From NCBI GenBank assembly GCA_017428805.1, contig JAFRQC010000076.1:1-64000 (forward strand): a stretch of 64,000 bases of DNA, read 5' to 3'. Positions 8,510-17,600 of this stretch are shown here, in pieces. Position numbers and translations under genes: made by a program. How positions within the stretch are numbered: the first letter of the stretch is position 1; each line of letters starts with the position of its first letter. This DNA comes from Prevotella sp. (lineage in GTDB: Bacteria > Bacteroidota > Bacteroidia > Bacteroidales > Bacteroidaceae). The notes under the pieces are model-generated. The model was not told where the DNA came from and did no database searches. It saw only the letters and a program-made list of their open reading frames with translations.

Positions 8510-11075
8510 TATACTGCGGAAACATATTCTTGTTTTTTTACTGTTGCTCAGCCTTCCGCTGAGTGCGCAGCAGTATATAAAAGGTCAGATCACCGATGCA
8601 GATACCGGCGAGCCGCTGCCCTATGCCAGTGCGGTATATAAGGGGCACAATGTCGCCGTCATCTCCGACCTTGAGGGCCAGTTCAGCATTGCCCGTCACG
8701 CTGGCTGGAGCATCACCTTCAGTTCGGTGGGCTACAAGTCGCAGGTGGTGCTTATCAACGCCGCCACGAAGATGCCGCTGAACATCGCCCTGAAGCCCGA
8801 CAATGCCGTGCTCAAGGAGGTGACCATCAAGGCCGAGAGAGGCAAATACAGCCGTAAGAACAACCCCGCCGTGGAACTGATGAAGAAGGTTATCGCCGCC
8901 AAGAAACTCAGCGACCTGACGAACCACGACTACTACAAATACGACAAATATGAAAAACTGACTCTGGCCGCCAACGACCTCACACCGGAGCGGTTGCAGA
9001 AGAAGCCCTACTCCAGTACACCGTGGCTGCTGGACCAGGTGGAGGAGTGCCAGTACACGAACAAGCTCATTCTCCCCATCAGCGTCGAAGAGACCGTGTC
9101 GGAGTATATCTACCGCAAGAATCCGCAGTCGAAGAAAACCATCATCAAGGGTCAGCAGGCATCGGGTATCAACGATCTCTTCCAGACGGGCGATATGTTG
9201 AACATCGTGATGAAGGAAGTCTTTACGGACGTGAACCTCTACGACGACCAGATCCGTCTGGTGCAGTACCCCTTCACCTCGCCTATCGGTAAGGACGCCA
9301 TCGCCTTCTACCGTTTCTATATCGAAGACACGGTGAAGATCCAGCGCGACTCGTGTATCCATCTCCACTTCCTGCCCAACAACCAGATGGACTTCGGATT
9401 CCGTGGCGACATCTACATCCTCAAGGACTCCACCTATCATGTGCGCCGCTGTGAGCTCACCCTGCCCAAGCAGACATCTGTCAACTGGGTGAAGAACATG
9501 CGCATCAACCAGGAGTTCGAACGCCTCGACAACGGCGACTGGGTACTCACGGAGGACGACATGGTCACTGAGCTGTCCTTTGCGAAGTTCATCCAGGAGG
9601 CCATCGTTATCAAGAACAACCGATACACGAACTACTCCTTCGACGAGTTGCCGAAAAAGATGTTCAAGGGCAAACGGTCGGAGATCAGGGAACCGGATGC
9701 GGCTATGCGAGGGAAATCCTTCTGGAACGAATACCGACAGGTGGAACTCACGAAGAGTGAGGACAATATGGGATCCTTCATAAAGAACATCCAGAACATC
9801 AAGGGCTTCAAGTACTTTATGTTCGGCCTTACCGCCCTCATCGAGAACTCCATCGAGATAGGCGATCCCAACCCCATCGACCTCACGCCGGTGAACACCA
9901 TCCTCACCCGCAACAACTTCGACGGCTGGCGTAACCGTATCAGTGCCACCACCACCGGTAACCTCTGGAAACGATGGTTCCTTGGCGGCTACTATGCCCA
10001 CGCCTGGGGCAGCCATAAGAACTACTACAAGGCCAGTCTCGACTACTCGTTCATCGACAAGGTCTATTCCCCTTGGGAATACCCCAAGCGCACGCTGCGA
10101 CTGGAGAGTTACTACGACGTGCAGACACCCTCTGACCGCTTCCTCCCCACGGATAAGGATAACTTCCTCGTAGCCTTCAAATGGGCGAAGATCGACAAGA
10201 TGATCATCTGTAACCGTCAGTCGCTCACTTTCGAATACGAGATGTACGGCGGTCTGAAGACCACCCTCGGACTGAAGGCTGAGGAGATGGAGGCCGTGGG
10301 CGCCATGTCGTTCCGCACCCTCAACCAGCCGATGCAGGAGAACAAGGATATCAAGGTACACCACCGGGAGTACCTGCGCACCACCGAGTTGCATGCTGAA
10401 CTGCGCTATGCCCCTGATGAGACATATGTCAACAGCAAGCAGCGCCGTGTCGCCATCAACCGCGACGTGCCCATCCTCACCCTCAGCCACACCTTCGGGT
10501 TCAAGGGATTCCTCGGCGGACAATATACTTCGAACGTCACCGAGGCGAAGATCTACAAGCGCTTCTGGCTTAACAGCTGGGGTAAGGTGGACCTTTTCCT
10601 CAAGGGCGGCATCCAGTGGAACCAGGTGCCCTACATGCTCCTGCTCCAGCCACCCGCCAACCAGTCGTACGTCATCGAGGAGGAGATGTACAACCTCATC
10701 AACAACATGGAGTTCCTCAACGACCACTATGCCTCGATGATGCTGTCGTGGGACATGAACGGAAAGCTCTTCAACCGTATCCCGCTGCTGAAGAAACTCA
10801 AGTGGCGCGAATACATCGCCATCAACACCCTCTGGGGCAGCCTCAGCGACAAGAACAACCCGTTCCTGCCGCAGAACGCCGGCAGCGACCGACTGATGTA
10901 CTTCCCAGACGGCTGTAATATCATGGACAGCGGCCAGCCCTACTTCGAGCTCGTCGTGGGTGTACACAACATCTTCAAGCTCTTCCACGTCGACCTCGTG
11001 CGCCGACTCAACTATCTCGACCTCCCCACCAGTCATAAATGGGGTATCAGATACATCTTCAGACTCACATTCTAA
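8502..11075 (+). CDS. DUF5686 family outer-membrane protein with carboxypeptidase-like regulatory domain
   Basis: An 857-residue protein. It has a signal peptide (L-V-F-L-L-L-L-S-L-P-L-S-A-Q-Q), a carboxypeptidase-D regulatory-like beta domain (residues about 26-110, K-G-Q-I-T-D-A-D-T-G-E-P-L-P-Y-A-S-A), then a long region ending in a predicted beta-barrel with terminal F-R-L-T-F. This matches the DUF5686 family of Bacteroidetes outer-membrane proteins of unknown function. Placed after the LolA-like gene, it could receive or export the lipid at the outer membrane (inference). Its ATG is part of the repeat tail ATGATTAC, so the repeat shaped the N-terminus (MIT). Confidence 0.85.
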   Translation: MITILRKHILVFLLLLSLPLSAQQYIKGQITDADTGEPLPYASAVYKGHNVAVISDLEGQFSIARHAGWSITFSSVGYKSQVVLINAATKMPLNIALKPDNAVLKEVTIKAERGKYSRKNNPAVELMKKVIAAKKLSDLTNHDYYKYDKYEKLTLAANDLTPERLQKKPYSSTPWLLDQVEECQYTNKLILPISVEETVSEYIYRKNPQSKKTIIKGQQASGINDLFQTGDMLNIVMKEVFTDVNLYDDQIRLVQYPFTSPIGKDAIAFYRFYIEDTVKIQRDSCIHLHFLPNNQMDFGFRGDIYILKDSTYHVRRCELTLPKQTSVNWVKNMRINQEFERLDNGDWVLTEDDMVTELSFAKFIQEAIVIKNNRYTNYSFDELPKKMFKGKRSEIREPDAAMRGKSFWNEYRQVELTKSEDNMGSFIKNIQNIKGFKYFMFGLTALIENSIEIGDPNPIDLTPVNTILTRNNFDGWRNRISATTTGNLWKRWFLGGYYAHAWGSHKNYYKASLDYSFIDKVYSPWEYPKRTLRLESYYDVQTPSDRFLPTDKDNFLVAFKWAKIDKMIICNRQSLTFEYEMYGGLKTTLGLKAEEMEAVGAMSFRTLNQPMQENKDIKVHHREYLRTTELHAELRYAPDETYVNSKQRRVAINRDVPILTLSHTFGFKGFLGGQYTSNVTEAKIYKRFWLNSWGKVDLFLKGGIQWNQVPYMLLLQPPANQSYVIEEEMYNLINNMEFLNDHYASMMLSWDMNGKLFNRIPLLKKLKWREYIAINTLWGSLSDKNNPFLPQNAGSDRLMYFPDGCNIMDSGQPYFELVVGVHNIFKLFHVDLVRRLNYLDLPTSHKWGIRYIFRLTF

Positions 11076-11100
11076 TAAAAATAATAAAAAATAAAGATAT

Positions 11101-12141
11101 ATGAACTACCTCGACAGAAACGAATTCAACTTTGAGCCAAGCCAGAAAGTGCTTGACGCCGTGAAGAACTTTGATCCGAAGGATCTCTGCTTCTACACAC
11201 GTATATACGACCAGGGTAAGAAAAGTGTCATCACCGTCCGTCTCAGCGAGATCTACGGTGTGCCCGAGGAGCGCGTGCTCCTGGCATACGGCGGCGAGGA
11301 AATCCTCAAGAACGCCATCCACTACTTCCTGATGGAAGGCCACAACAAAACCATACTCATCCCCGAGTTCTCTTGGTGGTACTACAACCGTGTGGCCAGC
11401 GAGTGCGGCGGCACCTTCGAGATGTACCCCCTCCACGAGATGGAAGACACCTTCGCCTATCACGTCGATGAGGTTATCGAGTATGCCAACCGCATCCATC
11501 CCCGTATGCTCCTGCTCGCCTCGCCCAACAACCCCACGGGCAACAGCCTCAGCAGCGAGGAGATCGGCCGTATTATGGAGAATATCCCCTCAGATACGAT
11601 GGTACTCGTAGACGAGGCCTATGCCAGCTTCATCACCAGCGACACCGACTATATTGCTCCCCTGGTGAACAAGTACAACAACCTCATCATCTCGCGTACC
11701 CTCTCGAAGTTCTACGGCCTGCCCGGCCTCCGCTGCGGCTTCGGCTTCATCGGCGAGGGTCACGAGCAGTTCCTCAGCTACTCGAACAAGTATCTGGGCT
11801 TCAACCGTTTCTCCGAGGCCGTGGCCTTGGCAGCCTTCGAGAGCGACGAGCACTACCGTCGCGTGGCCGACGATATGGAGTGGGGCCGTCAGCTCTACAA
11901 GAAGGAGCTGGGAGACCTGCCCGGATTCAAGGTTTACAAGTCTGTGGCCAACTTCATCCTCATCAAGTACCCCATTGAGATCAAGGACGCCCTGATGGAG
12001 GCCCTGAAGATTCAGGACTATAAGATCAAGTTTATGACCGACAAGGGTCTGGAGTCTTGCCTACGCATCACCCTCGGCCGTAAGGAGCAGACACAGGTCG
12101 TTGTCGACACGATCAAACGCGTCTTTGAGGAAAAGAAGTAA
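11101..12141 (+). CDS. PLP-dependent aminotransferase, HisC-like (class I/II)
   Basis: A 346-residue cytosolic enzyme. PLP-binding features are intact: S-P-N-N-P-T-G (141-147), Asp171 in V-L-V-D-E-A-Y, and Lys203 in S-R-T-L-S-K-F-Y-G-L-P-G-L-R as the Schiff-base lysine. The fold is that of histidinol-phosphate aminotransferases. No other histidine genes are present, and the next two genes are for phospholipid-type chemistry, so it more likely makes an amino-alcohol or aminophosphonate-like headgroup precursor; this is inference. Related enzymes also act in threonine-phosphate and aminoethylphosphonate pathways. Confidence 0.85.
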   Translation: MNYLDRNEFNFEPSQKVLDAVKNFDPKDLCFYTRIYDQGKKSVITVRLSEIYGVPEERVLLAYGGEEILKNAIHYFLMEGHNKTILIPEFSWWYYNRVASECGGTFEMYPLHEMEDTFAYHVDEVIEYANRIHPRMLLLASPNNPTGNSLSSEEIGRIMENIPSDTMVLVDEAYASFITSDTDYIAPLVNKYNNLIISRTLSKFYGLPGLRCGFGFIGEGHEQFLSYSNKYLGFNRFSEAVALAAFESDEHYRRVADDMEWGRQLYKKELGDLPGFKVYKSVANFILIKYPIEIKDALMEALKIQDYKIKFMTDKGLESCLRITLGRKEQTQVVVDTIKRVFEEKK

Positions 12142-12153
12142 AAAACAATTATC

Positions 12154-13149
12154 GTGGACGAGAAATATAAAGCAACGCTGAAATCCGCAGAGACCGAGGA
12201 CTGGCTTGACCTCCACGTCATCCGTCCGGCCTGCTACTATCTGGCCGTCTTCTTCGCGAAGTTCGACATCCATCCGAACACCGTCACCATCTGGTCGATG
12301 ATCATCGGTGCTGCCAGTTCCGTGTTCTTCGGATGCGCCAGCTACTACTACTGTGGATGGAACGGGCTGATGCTCAACCTCGTGGCCATCGTGATGCTGA
12401 TGATTGCTGATATTTTCGACTGTACCGACGGACAACTGGCCCGTATGACGGGTAAGAAGAGTCCTCTGGGTCGTATCCTCGACGGTGCGGCAGGCTTCAC
12501 CTGGTTCGTACCCATCTATACGGCTATGACCTGGCGTTTCTACCAGCACCACGACCTGGAGTTCTCGTGGCTCGGCATCGCCGACACCCCAGAGAACGCC
12601 CTCATCGCCGCCGTCGTCTGTTACGGTTTCGCGTTATGGTCAGGCTTCGCTGGCATCTCAGGACAGCAGCGGTTGGCAGACTACTACATCAACACCCACC
12701 TCTTCTTCCTCAAAGGCGAGAAGGGCAGCGAACTCGACACCTCACGCCGCCAGCAGGAGATCCTCGATCAGATGACGGCAGAGACACCGTGGTATGAGCG
12801 TTGGTTCCAGAAGTCCTACGTCGGCTACACCAAGGCTCAGGAGAAATCCACGCCACAGTTCCAGCAGTTGATGAAACGTCTCAGTGAGAAATACGGCGAC
12901 GGCACAGCCGTCTCTGCCCACGATATCCCCGAGGACTTCCGCGAGGCCTTCCGCCAGAAGTCGCTGCCAGTCATCTTCTGGAACGGACTGCTCACATTCA
13001 ACTTCCGTTCCTTCTGGCTGTTCCTCTTCTGTCTCATCGACCTGCCTGCCCTCTATTTCCTCTTCGAGATCTTCGGCATGGGCCTCTTCACCTGGTACGT
13101 CAACCACCGCCACGAGACCTTCTGCCGTAAATTGGCAGATACTTTATAA
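12154..13149 (+). CDS. CDP-alcohol phosphatidyltransferase family protein with altered active-site motif
   Basis: A 331-residue multi-pass membrane protein starting with GTG, 12 nt after the aminotransferase. The family signature D-x2-D-G-x2-A-R-x8-G-x3-D-x3-D is seen as D-C-T-D-G-Q-L-A-R...G-R-I-L-D-G-A-A-G (residues about 89-113): every position fits except the last, where Gly replaces the catalytic Asp. Members join a CDP-activated headgroup or lipid to an alcohol at the inner membrane. Either this subfamily uses another base or the protein has lost that activity. The aminotransferase upstream suggests an amino-headgroup lipid; the LicC-like gene at 21534-22262 could supply the CDP-alcohol. 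Confidence 0.82.
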   Translation: MDEKYKATLKSAETEDWLDLHVIRPACYYLAVFFAKFDIHPNTVTIWSMIIGAASSVFFGCASYYYCGWNGLMLNLVAIVMLMIADIFDCTDGQLARMTGKKSPLGRILDGAAGFTWFVPIYTAMTWRFYQHHDLEFSWLGIADTPENALIAAVVCYGFALWSGFAGISGQQRLADYYINTHLFFLKGEKGSELDTSRRQQEILDQMTAETPWYERWFQKSYVGYTKAQEKSTPQFQQLMKRLSEKYGDGTAVSAHDIPEDFREAFRQKSLPVIFWNGLLTFNFRSFWLFLFCLIDLPALYFLFEIFGMGLFTWYVNHRHETFCRKLADTL

Positions 13150-13151
13150 TG

Positions 13152-13274
13152 TTTATAGTTTAAAGTTTATAGTTTATAGATGATTACCTGGCAAGCCCTT
13201 TATCAATCTCCGAAGACTATATCTGAAGACTATAGAAGTATTCATCTATAAACTATAAACCATCAACTATAAAC
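13152..13274. repeat. Inverted element with heptamer arms (TTTATAG x4 ... CTATAAA x4)
   Basis: The left array (13152-13179) has four TTTATAG-like units followed by ATGATTACC. The right array (13246-13273) has four CTATAAA-like units in inverse orientation, preceded by GTATTCAT. The spacer holds two GAAGACTATA repeats. It fills the gap between two genes and shows that the heptamer arrays can form the arms of a hairpin. Confidence 0.85.
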
Positions 13275-13282
13275 AAAATAAT

Positions 13283-14326
13283 ATGTCTAAGCAGCGCCTC
13301 AACAACCTCTTCTTCTTCCTCGGCCTTGCCGCCGTGGTCGTGATGCTCTTCACCTTCGACGTCAGCTTCGTCGAGCTTTGGGAGCATATCTGTCATGCCG
13401 GCTACTGGCTCATCCCCATCGTCGGCGTGTGGATCATCATCTACGGCATCAATGCCCTCGCATGGCAAGCTATTATCCGCTCGAAGACGGCATCCTCGCC
13501 CGAGGAACGCGGCAAACCCTCGTTCTGTCGCATCTACCGCCTCACGATCACCGGCTATGCCCTGAACTACGCCACACCCGTCGGCGGACTTGGAGGCGAA
13601 CCCTATCGCATCCTGGAACTCTCGAAGAACATCAGCGGCCAGCATGCCGCCTCCAGCGTCATCCTCTACGCGATGATGCACTTCTTCGCCCACTTCTGGT
13701 TCTGGTTCTCCTCCATCTTCATCTACCTGGGTCTGACAGCCGTTGGCGACCTGCCCATCAACACAGCCATTGCCACCGTCCTCGGCATCATCATCATCTT
13801 CTGCCTCATCTTCTTTTGGATTTTCTCCAAAGGCTACCGAAAGGGACTGGTGGTGAGTACCCTCCACCTCCTCGGACGCATCCCAGGACTCAAGGGCTGG
13901 AGCAGTCGTCTGTTGGAGAACCGTGGCGAGACATTCCGCAACATCGACCAGCAGATCGCCTCTTTATACGCAGAAGACAAGCGCGCCTTTTACCGCTCGC
14001 TTGTCCTCGAATACTTGTCGCGTGTCGTCCAGTCGAGCGAGGTGCTGTTCATGCTCCTGCTCTTCGGCATCGACTGCGGAGGCGGTTTCACGGGCATCAC
14101 CCTCACCTACCTCCACGCCATCCTCATCGTGTCGTTCACCACGCTTTTTGCCAACCTCATCGGCTTTCTGCCCATGCAGCTCGGTGTCCAGGAGGGAGGT
14201 TTCGTCCTTTCCATCGCTGCCCTCGGCCTCTCCGCCGCCCTCGGCATCTTCGTCAGCATCATCTGCCGTGTCCGTGAAATCATCTGGATCATCATCGGCA
14301 TCGCGCTCATGAAGATCAAAGATTAA
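13283..14326 (+). CDS. Lysylphosphatidylglycerol-synthase-type transmembrane protein (UPF0104)
   Basis: A 347-residue membrane protein with about eight hydrophobic helices. Y-A-T-P-V-G-G-L-G-G-E-P-Y-R (residues about 94-107) and P-M-Q-L-G-V-Q-E-G-G-F (near 300) are the hallmark motifs of the LPG-synthase membrane domain / UPF0104 family. It lacks the soluble aminoacyl-transferase domain, so it is more likely a lipid flippase than a synthase. As last gene of the operon, it could flip the lipid made by the previous gene; inferred. Confidence 0.85.
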   Translation: MSKQRLNNLFFFLGLAAVVVMLFTFDVSFVELWEHICHAGYWLIPIVGVWIIIYGINALAWQAIIRSKTASSPEERGKPSFCRIYRLTITGYALNYATPVGGLGGEPYRILELSKNISGQHAASSVILYAMMHFFAHFWFWFSSIFIYLGLTAVGDLPINTAIATVLGIIIIFCLIFFWIFSKGYRKGLVVSTLHLLGRIPGLKGWSSRLLENRGETFRNIDQQIASLYAEDKRAFYRSLVLEYLSRVVQSSEVLFMLLLFGIDCGGGFTGITLTYLHAILIVSFTTLFANLIGFLPMQLGVQEGGFVLSIAALGLSAALGIFVSIICRVREIIWIIIGIALMKIKD

Positions 14327-14350
14327 GGTTATCTTGTTTTCACCTGCATG

Positions 14351-14818
14351 CTAATCCAGCGGGATCTCCGGATGCTGCACGGCCAGAGGCAGGTCTTTCT
14401 GTGAGAGGTAGAACATATAGAGAATCACGTCCTTATTGCCTCGGTTCTCGCCGTGATGGATGGTGTTAACCATCTCGACGACAGCCTCGCCCTCATGCAC
14501 GACCTTCTCCTTGCCGTCCTGTCCGATGATGGTCAGTTCGCCCTGCACCAGTATGCCGTAGTTCATCACGGGATGGTGGTGCCAGCCCAGCTTCTGTCCG
14601 GCGGGGAACACATATTTCACCGCCACCAGTTCGGGGCGTCCCTGCAGATAGTCGGGCAGTTCCACACCGTCCCAGCTCTGGCTGGTACGGATCAGTTCGC
14701 TGCTCTGCACCTTCTGCACAGGATTGTCTTCCTGAGTATTGGCTTTCTTGCAGGAGTTCAGTACACTTGCGCCGCAAATGAGGGTGGCGGCGAGCACCCA
14801 ATTCATCATCTTTTTCAT
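14351..14818 (-). CDS. Cupin-domain lipoprotein
   Basis: A 155-residue protein. The N-terminus has a lipobox, V-L-N-S-C (Cys23), so it should be a lipoprotein. The rest is one cupin barrel: G-W-H-H-H-P-V-M-N-Y-G-I-L (metal-binding histidines), G-E-A-V-V-E-M-V-N-T-I-H-H-G-E-N as the second cupin motif. It probably binds a metal or a small ligand in the periplasm. It lies 25 nt downstream of the PAP2 gene and convergent with 13283-14326. Confidence 0.82.
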   Translation of the reverse strand: MKKMMNWVLAATLICGASVLNSCKKANTQEDNPVQKVQSSELIRTSQSWDGVELPDYLQGRPELVAVKYVFPAGQKLGWHHHPVMNYGILVQGELTIIGQDGKEKVVHEGEAVVEMVNTIHHGENRGNKDVILYMFYLSQKDLPLAVQHPEIPLD

Positions 14819-14843
14819 ATTCTTTTTATTGTTTGTGAATCTA

Positions 14844-16673
14844 TTAAAAGTTTACTAAGAACGACAGGCCCAGGGTGACATAGTTCATGTTCTTGCGGGT
14901 CCTGTACTCCCTGACGTCCAATCCCTCTCCGTCGTCATAATCACCCATCGTTTCCATGAAGACATATGCGCCGCTTGTCACACCTTTCTCGATAAAGTGG
15001 AAGGGGTCATACGTCGCCGTGAAGTCCTTGCGGGTGTAGTCGTAGTCGCAGAACAGACGCCAAGAGAAGTTGGACTTGTACTTATACGTCAGCGAGATGC
15101 CCGTGCCGAACGAAGTTGACGACTTGGCACCAATGGTGAGGTATTCCCAGTCGTCAGTCCATTTCTCACCCATGTTGTTGGGATACTCCAGGTCGCTGAT
15201 TGACAGGGTAGGATTGCCATCGATCTTCTTACCCGGACGGTTGTCGAGCTCCATCTTGTAGCTGATGTCATTCAGGTTACCCTCGGCGTGTCCGTCGATG
15301 TCAAGTTCCTGCGTGATGGAACGGCCGATGAGCGCCTTCGTGCCCAGTGAGAAGTGACTGCTGAGCGGCAGGTTGAAATACAAGCCGACGCTACCCGTAA
15401 ACTCAGTAATATGGTCGCTCTTCACGATGCCATAGATGTCTGTGACAGGGGAATTGTCATTCCTCCATGACTCCTCCGAATTCATGTTATATCCGATCTT
15501 ATTATAATAGGTATAGAAGTTCTCCACTTCCGAACTACCGGCGGGATAGTCTTCCGGCCGAAACATCTGGTAGGCGCCGCGCAAGCCCTCCCAGGCAAAG
15601 AAATCCTCAGCTGCTGCATAGTCGGTAAAATCTCCGAAGTCCTTCGTTGACTGGGCCCTGATTCTCAGACGACCGCCGACACCGATGTATTTATTGAAGA
15701 AGTAGGCTCCTTCTGCATCCACCACCGTGGCGGCACGGAACTTGATGGTCCTCTTGTCGCCATCACTTTCGAATTCGAGCTCCTTACCTCCAAGGCCTAC
15801 GCCCATGGAGATACTGAAGAACGAAGGCTTTTCATTCTCAAGGATCATGTCGTTGCGCAGCAGACCTTTCTGTCTGAACATCAGGTCGCAGAGGGCATAG
15901 CCTAACTCGGTGGACATGATACCGATGCCGGCACCCGACATCACATCGCTGATCCAGTGACGGTTGTTCAGAACTCGCATCACACCTGTGGCTGTTGCCA
16001 CACCATAGCCTGCCACCGACCACCAGGGGGAACGTGTCAGACCATACTCCTTGTGTAACAGCGAGGCACCCACGAATGCGGTGGCCGTATGGCCAGAGGG
16101 CCACGAGTTGGCGGTAGAGCCGTCAGGACGCATCTCCTTGGCGGTGTACTTGATGCCATTGACGAGACCGGCCATAATGAGGTACGACATACCGGCGCTG
16201 GCCAGCAGTCGGGGCCAGTCGCTGCGCCCTTCATAGCCGCCCAGTTTCAGTCCGACAACCATCGCCGGACCGAAGAACTGCGTGTAGTCATCAATACCTG
16301 TCTTGAAGTCCGTCAGGAGTTGCGTATTACGCTTGCCTCCCTGATCAGCCTTGGCATTGACCCGGAACATGGCCTTGTCGCCCTTGAGGGCCCAGCCTGC
16401 CACGAACAGAGGGATGCCGACGAAGGTCAGGTCGTCCATGAACTTGTAGGGCTTGACTCCCGGATTCGTCTTCGACTTGAAGAAGTCAAAATCCATCTTG
16501 GGACTGGCGGCAGGAGCTGCCATGTCAAGGAGTATGGAACTCCGTTCTGGCAGGTCAACCAGTTCGGCTTTCATTTCCGGCGTCTCCAGTGTGAGGGGCT
16601 CCATGTCCCGATAATTGTCTGCTTTGGCCTGAACTGCCAGGACAAGAGCAATGAGTATAAATAACTGTTTCAT
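14844..16673 (-). CDS. PAP2 phosphatase with C-terminal outer-membrane-like region
   Basis: A 609-residue protein with a signal peptide (residues 1-18). The PAP2 phosphatase motifs are complete: K175 to R182-P in K-Y-T-A-K-E-M-R-P, P-S-G-H at 192-195, and H239 with D243 in N-R-H-W-I-S-D. From about residue 280 to the end the sequence alternates like beta strands and finishes S-F-L-V-N-F, as in outer-membrane barrels. It probably removes phosphate from lipids or prenyl carriers on the periplasmic side. It overlaps the upstream PAP2 gene by 4 nt (ATGA), so both are co-translated. Confidence 0.85.
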   Translation of the reverse strand: MKQLFILIALVLAVQAKADNYRDMEPLTLETPEMKAELVDLPERSSILLDMAAPAASPKMDFDFFKSKTNPGVKPYKFMDDLTFVGIPLFVAGWALKGDKAMFRVNAKADQGGKRNTQLLTDFKTGIDDYTQFFGPAMVVGLKLGGYEGRSDWPRLLASAGMSYLIMAGLVNGIKYTAKEMRPDGSTANSWPSGHTATAFVGASLLHKEYGLTRSPWWSVAGYGVATATGVMRVLNNRHWISDVMSGAGIGIMSTELGYALCDLMFRQKGLLRNDMILENEKPSFFSISMGVGLGGKELEFESDGDKRTIKFRAATVVDAEGAYFFNKYIGVGGRLRIRAQSTKDFGDFTDYAAAEDFFAWEGLRGAYQMFRPEDYPAGSSEVENFYTYYNKIGYNMNSEESWRNDNSPVTDIYGIVKSDHITEFTGSVGLYFNLPLSSHFSLGTKALIGRSITQELDIDGHAEGNLNDISYKMELDNRPGKKIDGNPTLSISDLEYPNNMGEKWTDDWEYLTIGAKSSTSFGTGISLTYKYKSNFSWRLFCDYDYTRKDFTATYDPFHFIEKGVTSGAYVFMETMGDYDDGEGLDVREYRTRKNMNYVTLGLSFLVNF

Positions 16674-17356
16674 TTCTTTGTTTTAATTCTCCGCATTCTG
16701 TCCCTGAACAAGTAGAGCATCAGGAACGGTGTTGTAAAGCCGATGATGCTGCCCACGCATATATCCGACAGGAAGTGCTGGGAAATATAGACGCGTGAGT
16801 AGGCCCCCAAGGCGGCAAATATCAACAGCAACAGCAACGTCGCGTTAAACAGGATCTTGGTTTTGAGGTCGCGCAGTTTGCCTTCGCGGATACAGTGAAT
16901 TGCCATGAGAATCACACAGCAGGTACAGAACATAAAGAACGTCGAGGCGTGTCCTGAGGGGAAGGAATTGCCATGATACATATCCACGCCTGGCACCAGG
17001 GGCAACTCCAGATCAGGATAATTCTCGAACACGCTGACAGGACGGTCGTGGCTGATGAGATGCTTCAGTATCTGCAGGACTGTACCTCCCGACAGCTCAC
17101 ACACGGCAAAGAAGAGAGGAAACTTGAACCTCTTCCACAGCAGGGGGAGCAGTGCAATGACGTACAACGGCCACTCCGCCAACACGCTAAGATACTTGAA
17201 GAATGTATCCAGAAAGCTCGTATGCAGGGAGTTCACCAGCATGTGAAGCTCCGGCTTCGGATATGCATACATCATCCCGAGTATGGTCGCCAGCAACACT
17301 AAATAGCCGACGATATAGACGCTAACCGTTCTGAGAAATACCTGTCTATTAATCAT
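16670..17356 (-). CDS. PAP2 family membrane phosphatase
   Basis: A 228-residue inner-membrane protein with six predicted helices. PAP2 motifs: K98 to R105-P in K-H-L-I-S-H-D-R-P, P-S-G-H at 133-136, and S-R (187-188), H194, D198 in S-R-V-Y-I-S-Q-H-F-L-S-D. Likely substrates are lipid phosphates or undecaprenyl pyrophosphate. First gene of a unit with the larger PAP2 protein and the cupin. Confidence 0.88.
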   Translation of the reverse strand: MINRQVFLRTVSVYIVGYLVLLATILGMMYAYPKPELHMLVNSLHTSFLDTFFKYLSVLAEWPLYVIALLPLLWKRFKFPLFFAVCELSGGTVLQILKHLISHDRPVSVFENYPDLELPLVPGVDMYHGNSFPSGHASTFFMFCTCCVILMAIHCIREGKLRDLKTKILFNATLLLLLIFAALGAYSRVYISQHFLSDICVGSIIGFTTPFLMLYLFRDRMRRIKTKK

Positions 17357-17385
17357 ATTTATTTTCTACTCCTTCATCTCTGTCT

Positions 17386-17394
17386 GCAAAGATA
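17386..17394 (-). promoter_or_regulatory. -7 box (TATCTTTGC) of the PAP2 operon
   Basis: Bacteroidales -7 consensus on the minus strand, about 30 nt upstream of the start at 17356. Confidence 0.65.
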
Positions 17395-17460
17395 CGACTT
17401 TTTCTCTTATCATCCAAATATCTTAGCCAAAATCTTCAGTAAAAGTAGTCACGAGTACTC

Positions 17461-17504
17461 TTGTAAAATGTATTTTGCACGCTTGTAAAAAGTATTTTGT
17501 AGGC
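17461..17504. repeat. Tandem 22-bp repeat, two copies
   Basis: Two copies starting TTGTAAAA and containing GTATTTTG (17461-17482 and 17483-17504), with four differences. They lie between the PAP2 promoter and the end of the SpoIIE gene; the rest of that gap shows nothing else. Confidence 0.65.
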
Positions 17505-17600
17505 ATGTATAAGGGTGTCTGCAGGCCAGATCTGTCCCCGCAACCATGCGTATTCATTTTTACTATTATTAATTATGTATGATGAAAATAAATATGATGA

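Noticed and set aside
8538..11036. An 832-codon open frame antisense to the DUF5686 gene
   Set aside because: It mirrors the coding strand of a well-supported gene, has no promoter or recognisable domain, and its composition (many Val/Glu/His) is typical of an antisense shadow in GC-rich genes.
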